A DNA stretch of 64,000 bases from Frankia umida (GTDB taxonomy: Bacteria; Actinomycetota; Actinomycetes; Frankiales; Frankiaceae), in the NCBI RefSeq assembly GCF_023242945.1, contig NZ_JALKFT010000003.1, forward strand, positions 1 through 64,000, written 5' to 3'. Positions within the stretch are counted from its first letter, which is position 1. Each line of letters opens with the position of its first letter. The notes beneath the pieces were generated by a model. It searched no databases. It was not told the DNA's origin and worked only from the letters and a program-made list of their open reading frames with translations. Position numbers and translations under genes: made by a program. Shown one piece after another: positions 60,534-64,000 of the stretch.

Positions 60534-62059
60534 GGGGTGCCAACCTCCGCGGGTGCACGGTTTGCGATGATGCGGCCACCGACCTCGGCCACCGCCTTGT
60601 CGATCAGGTCGTAGACCTCCACCGGTTCGATCCCGGCGGCTGTCAGCGCCTCCTTCGGGGCCGGCCCGATCTTGCTGCAGAGCACGGCGGCGCAGTCGCT
60701 GAGCATCGTGAGGGTGCGGTCGAGCTTCGACTCCTCCTCGTCGCACTCGGACGGCCCGGTGCAGTAGCGGTCGACGTCGCGGGTCTGCACGAGGCGCGCC
60801 CACAGCGGTCCCGCCTCGTAGATCCAGAACTCGCTGGCGTGGCCGAAGTGCTGGTTGACCACCCCGCTGCCCTTGGTGGCGACGGCGACGAGCACCGTCT
60901 GCTCCGGTCGGCTGGCCTCCACCACCACCTGCACCAGCCCGCCCGCGGGACCGGTCGGCAGGGTGCGGCCGCCCGGCACCGGGGCGCCGGTGGAGATGTT
61001 GAGGCTGTCGCGGGTCGCCGCCACCTCGGAGCGCCAGCGCTCGATCTCGGCGTGGGCCTCCTGCCGTCCGGCGAGGTCGTAGCCGATCTCGCGGCCCTGG
61101 TAGGTCTCCGGGGAGAACTCCTCGCCGCGGTCCTCGCCGAGCAGGCCGACCGCGTCGGAGCGGCACTGCCGGCAGTGGCGCATCATGTTCATCTCGGCGC
61201 CGTCGTGCTCCTCGCACCGGTCCTGCAGCAGCTTGAGCTCCTGCGGGGACGGTCCGCGCTGGCCGGTGAGCCCGAAGTGGGTACCGTGCTCGGGCGCCGA
61301 GACCAGCGGCATCACGTTGTGCAGGAAGGCGCCGAGGTCCTTGACGGTCTTGGAGACCTCGACCAGGTGCTCGTCGTTGACCCCGGGGATCAGCACCGAG
61401 TTGACCTTGCAGAGCACCTTGCGTTCGGTGAGCGCCGCCAGCCCCTCGAGCTGCTGCTCGGTGAGGATCTTCGAGGCCTCCCGGCCGGTGTACCGCTTGC
61501 CCTTGTAGACGACCCACGGGTAGATCCGCTCGCCGACCGCCGGGTCGATCATGTTGATCGTGATCGTGACGTGGTCGACGCCGAGGTCGGCGATCCGGTC
61601 GGCGAACTCGGGCAGGCGCAGCCCGTTCGTCGACAGGCACAGCTTGATGTCCGGGCAGTCCCGGGCCACCAGTTCCATCGTGCGAAACGTCTGCTTCGGG
61701 TTGGCCAACGGGTCGCCCGGCCCGGCGATGCCCAGCACGCTCATCTGCTTGATCTCGCTGGCGACCAGCTTGACCTTGGCCAGCGCGTCCTCGGGGGTCA
61801 GCAGGGCGCTGGTGACGCCCGGTCGGCTCTCGTTGGCGCAGTCGAACTTGCGGTTGCAGTAGTTGCACTGGATGTTGCAGCCCGGCGCGACCGCGACGTG
61901 CATGCGGGCGTAGTACTGGTGCGCCTCCGCGCTGTAGCACGGATGGTTCGCGATCTTCTCCGCGATCTCCGGGTCGGCCGCCGGCCGGCTGGTGCCGCAG
62001 CTGCTCGTGCTCTTACAGCCGGTGGCCGGGTCCGCGATGGCGAGCGGTTGGCCGCTCAT
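60530..62059 (-). CDS. nifB: nitrogenase cofactor biosynthesis protein NifB
   Basis: A 509-residue radical-SAM enzyme. The 4Fe-4S/SAM site is Cys61, Cys65 and Cys68 (CNIQCNYC); further conserved cysteines and TITINMIDP, GIPGVND-like and HCRQCRSDAVG follow. The C-terminal part (about 400-509) is a NifX-like cofactor-binding domain (ATKGSGVVNQHFGHASEF). NifB builds the NifB-co (8Fe-9S-C) core of FeMo-cofactor. Its ATG overlaps the nifZ stop by 4 nt. Confidence 0.97.
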   Translation of the reverse strand: MSGQPLAIADPATGCKSTSSCGTSRPAADPEIAEKIANHPCYSAEAHQYYARMHVAVAPGCNIQCNYCNRKFDCANESRPGVTSALLTPEDALAKVKLVASEIKQMSVLGIAGPGDPLANPKQTFRTMELVARDCPDIKLCLSTNGLRLPEFADRIADLGVDHVTITINMIDPAVGERIYPWVVYKGKRYTGREASKILTEQQLEGLAALTERKVLCKVNSVLIPGVNDEHLVEVSKTVKDLGAFLHNVMPLVSAPEHGTHFGLTGQRGPSPQELKLLQDRCEEHDGAEMNMMRHCRQCRSDAVGLLGEDRGEEFSPETYQGREIGYDLAGRQEAHAEIERWRSEVAATRDSLNISTGAPVPGGRTLPTGPAGGLVQVVVEASRPEQTVLVAVATKGSGVVNQHFGHASEFWIYEAGPLWARLVQTRDVDRYCTGPSECDEEESKLDRTLTMLSDCAAVLCSKIGPAPKEALTAAGIEPVEVYDLIDKAVAEVGGRIIANRAPAEVGTP

Positions 62060-62565
62060 ACCTGGTCCTCGTCGAAACCGGTCACCGCCGACACCGCGAC
62101 CGCGTCCCCGTCCTTCCTGCAGTTGGACGAGCCGTGCTTGCAGCCACCACCATGCCCGTCGCCGTGCCCACCGCCATGCCCACCGCCGTGGCCATCCCCG
62201 TGGCCCGTGCCCTGGACGGTGGCGAGCTCGACGATGGCCGGGGGCTGCGCCGACCCGGCCTCGGCCGGGGTGCGCGACGGCGGGGTCGACGGCGTGGAGG
62301 CCTGGGCTGCGAGCGGGGCGCCGTCATCGTCCACGGGCACCGCGAGCTCACGCTCCAGGGCGCCGACGATCCGGCCGCTGCGGAACGCCACCGCGTAGAC
62401 GATGTGTTCCTGGAGGTAGAGGCCGACGTTGATGACCTCGCCGATGGTGCCGGCCTCGACGATCACTTCGCCGATGGCGACTTCAGGGTCCGGGTAGGTC
62501 CCGTCGTTGCGCAGGTCCTTGACAGTGCAGACCACGTCGCCGACGTTGTAGACGTTGCTGGTCAT
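62056..62565 (-). CDS. nifZ: NifZ with His-rich C-terminal tail
   Basis: A 169-residue protein. The NifZ domain (about 5-80) has GDVVCTVKDLRNDGTYP, GEVIVEAGTIGEVINVG and IVYAVAF. After a Pro/Thr linker comes a tail at about 121-149 with His122, His126, His130, His134, His138, His144 and Cys142, Cys149 in a Gly/Asp background, a likely metal-binding segment not expected in NifZ. NifZ helps form the second P-cluster of the MoFe protein. It overlaps nifW upstream and nifB downstream by 4 nt each. Confidence 0.92.
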   Translation of the reverse strand: MTSNVYNVGDVVCTVKDLRNDGTYPDPEVAIGEVIVEAGTIGEVINVGLYLQEHIVYAVAFRSGRIVGALERELAVPVDDDGAPLAAQASTPSTPPSRTPAEAGSAQPPAIVELATVQGTGHGDGHGGGHGGGHGDGHGGGCKHGSSNCRKDGDAVAVSAVTGFDEDQV

Positions 62566-62972
62566 CGGGCCTCCTCCGGCTGCTCGGTCGGTGCGGACGG
62601 TGCGGACGGCGGGGTCTGGCCCGGCCGCTGCACGGTGATCTCGGATGACGGCACGAAGGACCCCTGCGGTGCGCGGTCCTTGAGCACCTTGAAGACGCGG
62701 TGGTCGAGCGCGGTCGCGGTGAGGAACGACTCGTACGACCGGATGAGCGCGGCGCGGTACGCGGCCAGCAACGTCTCCGGGTCGGCCTGGTCGCCGCCGG
62801 CGGCCTCGAGCACCTTCACCCGCTCGCCGCCGAACACCCGCAGGATGTGCAGCCGGTTGACGGCGACGACCCGCGGGTCGACCTCGACCTCCAGCAGGTC
62901 GAAGTACTGCTCGGCGGTGGTGCACCGGTAGAAGTGCGCGAGCCGCTCGGCCGGGGTGGCGGTGGCGGTCAT
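62562..62972 (-). CDS. nifW: nitrogenase stabilising/protective protein NifW
   Basis: A 136-residue protein. Conserved core: AEQYFDLLEVEVDPRVVAVNRLHILRVFG, then LLAAYRAALIRSYESFLT and VFKVLKDRAPQG. The last 25 residues are Pro/Ser-rich. NifW interacts with apo-MoFe protein during maturation and protects it from oxygen. The ATG overlaps the DUF683 stop by 4 nt. Confidence 0.93.
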   Translation of the reverse strand: MTATATPAERLAHFYRCTTAEQYFDLLEVEVDPRVVAVNRLHILRVFGGERVKVLEAAGGDQADPETLLAAYRAALIRSYESFLTATALDHRVFKVLKDRAPQGSFVPSSEITVQRPGQTPPSAPSAPTEQPEEAR

Positions 62973-63187
62973 GCCGACGCCCCCCTGGTGGCCTGGGCGT
63001 CGAGCTTGCTCTGCAGCACGGCGATCTCGGCGTAGGCGTCGTAGGTGCGCTGGGCGACGTCGAGGATGTTCTCCCAGCCCAACGGCAGTTCCTCGGACAG
63101 GTCGTGCAGGTCGAGCTTGAGCTGCGAGGCCCTGGAGTTGAGCTTGCGCAGCCGCTTGAGCTCCTCGGCGGCGGTCTCAGGCGTCAT
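62969..63187 (-). CDS. CCE_0567-family (DUF683) nitrogen-fixation-associated protein
   Basis: A 72-residue helical protein: AAEELKRLRKLNSRASQLKLDLHDLSEELPLGWENI matches the Rop-like DUF683 family found next to nifX in nitrogen fixers. Members bind metal or assist FeMo-co handling, but the function is not settled. It overlaps the DUF269 gene by 11 nt and nifW by 4 nt. Confidence 0.88.
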   Translation of the reverse strand: MTPETAAEELKRLRKLNSRASQLKLDLHDLSEELPLGWENILDVAQRTYDAYAEIAVLQSKLDAQATRGASA

Positions 63188-63620
63188 CGCGGGTCACCTC
63201 GCGGTACTGGTCGATGACCTTGGTCGCGCCGATGACCAGCGACTCGCCGCGGGCGCCGAGCTTGTCGAGCGAGTCGAAGCCGAAGCGCTGGATGTCGCGC
63301 AGGGCCTCGTCGACCACCACGAGACGGCCGGCGAAGATGATCACACGGCCGAAGCCCTCGTGGTTCAGGTCGAGGATCGCGACGGTGAACGCACCGGTCG
63401 CCTTCTCGGTGGCGGCGGCGACCGCCTGGTAGAACGACCGCACCCGGGCCTCGGTGGCCGCTTCGAGGTCGCAGGCCGCCGGGATCGCCCGGCGCTGCTC
63501 CTTGGTCAGGACGAAGGGCGCGAGCATCTGCTCGTCGCTGAACCGGCTGAGCTGGCCGTAGGTGTCACCGGCGCGGGTCTGGGCGACCAGGTCACGCAGG
63601 AATCCGGACATCTCAGTCAT
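63177..63620 (-). CDS. NifX-associated nitrogen fixation protein (DUF269)
   Basis: A 147-residue protein of the NifX-associated family: FLRDLVAQTRAGDTYG, CDLEAATEARVRSFYQAVA, and IFAGRLVVVDEALRD with RFGFDSLDKL. It is invariably linked to nifX in nif clusters; it may help transfer cofactor precursors. It overlaps nifX by 4 nt (ATGA) and the DUF683 gene by 11 nt. Confidence 0.92.
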   Translation of the reverse strand: MTEMSGFLRDLVAQTRAGDTYGQLSRFSDEQMLAPFVLTKEQRRAIPAACDLEAATEARVRSFYQAVAAATEKATGAFTVAILDLNHEGFGRVIIFAGRLVVVDEALRDIQRFGFDSLDKLGARGESLVIGATKVIDQYREVTRDDA

Positions 63621-64000
63621 GCGGCATCTCCTTTGAGCACCGCGCTGACGCTGCGGGTCCAGTTCTGGGCGGGTGGCGTCTGCGGTTCACGGCCCTTCAT
63701 CACCTTGCGCAGCCAGGGCGGCGGGGTGCCGGCGAGGGTGGTGACGTACCGGTCGAGCAGCTCCGGGATCGGCGTGCCCTTGAGCACCTTCACCGGGTGG
63801 ATCTTCGCCTTGATCACCCGTGCGGCGGCCGTGCCACCGATGTCGCAGATGTTGAGGATCGCGCAGTCCAGGACCGCGGAGAGCCTCGTCTCGATCTTGT
63901 TTTCCTCGTCCTCGGAGGCCTCGTCGAGCAGCCGGCTCTCCAGCAGCCGCGACCCCTCGGGGCTGACCTCGTAGATGTCGAACCGTCGGCACCAGCCGAA
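63617..64000 (-). CDS. nifX: NifX, partial (5' end outside the window)
   Basis: The last 127 codons, open to the window edge. The readable protein has FGWCRRFDIYEVSPEGSRLL, the LLDEASEDEENKIETRLSAV region, CAILNICDIGGTAAARVI, and the C-terminal KIHPVKVLKGTPIPELLDR. NifX holds NifB-co or VK-cluster during transfer to NifEN. Conserved order nifX-DUF269-DUF683-nifW implies that nifN/E and nifHDK lie just beyond position 64000. Confidence 0.93.
   Translation of the reverse strand, partial: FGWCRRFDIYEVSPEGSRLLESRLLDEASEDEENKIETRLSAVLDCAILNICDIGGTAAARVIKAKIHPVKVLKGTPIPELLDRYVTTLAGTPPPWLRKVMKGREPQTPPAQNWTRSVSAVLKGDAA

Overview
This is a high-GC actinobacterial chromosome segment, almost certainly from Frankia. 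The left part carries the mycobacteria/Streptomyces-type cell-division and Ser/Thr-kinase locus: tRNA-Leu, fhaA-fhaB-pstP-rodA-pbpA-pknA-pknB-trpG, then a DUF881 gene, crgA, a PH-domain gene, a rhomboid protease gene and ppiA. That locus normally lies close to the replication origin. The right end is a molybdenum nitrogenase maturation cluster whose composition and order (nifX, DUF269, DUF683, nifW, nifZ, nifB, hesB, hesA, nifS) fit an actinobacterial diazotroph. The genus is inferred from gene content; no strain is claimed.

Layout. 1-5100: small genes, a cold-shock-domain protein, an extra transmembrane Ser/Thr kinase, an exported HNH-type nuclease and tRNA-Leu(CAG). 5256-17570: the growth and division kinase locus, six of whose genes overlap or nearly abut, closed by a 12-bp-stem terminator behind pknB. 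17571-24253: ridA behind a compact group of three DnaA-box-like 9-mers, a GH15 hydrolase, and the conserved PH/rhomboid/cyclophilin genes. 24301-36500: accessory genes (GMC oxidoreductase, repeat-rich winged-helix protein, tandem universal stress protein, bacterial calpain-like protease, thiolase, PAP2 phosphatase). 36506-40768: a large MMPL/RND transporter and ahcY. 40842-52818: mixed accessory genes (double GNAT, amidase, glycerate kinase, adenosine-deaminase family, SRPBCC, PyrG-type amidotransferase, LysR, cspA, response regulator, LtrA). This part also holds a decayed SRPBCC-ArsR-SRPBCC trio. 52998-64000: a 7Fe ferredoxin gene, then on the minus strand korB-korA, nifS, hesA, a hesB-nfu fusion, nifB, nifZ, nifW, DUF683, DUF269 and partial nifX.

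How the genes work together. PknA, PknB and PstP with the FHA readers phosphorylate, dephosphorylate and sense division and wall-synthesis proteins, including the co-encoded RodA, PbpA and CrgA. In the nif block, NifB builds the FeMo-cofactor core, NifX and its associated proteins carry or process it, and NifS with the HesB-Nfu protein supplies Fe-S clusters. NifW and NifZ assist maturation of the MoFe protein. KorAB oxidises 2-oxoglutarate and can reduce ferredoxin, possibly the FdxA encoded just downstream, giving a plausible electron supply to nitrogenase. Seven consecutive nif-type genes overlap by 4-11 nt, so they are probably one translationally coupled transcript.

The most notable items are the DnaA-box triad, the calpain-like protease with a long helical N-terminus, the His-rich NifZ tail, the HesB-Nfu fusion with both cysteine sets intact, the three-gene decayed locus, and several in-frame minisatellites (unit length always a multiple of 3).
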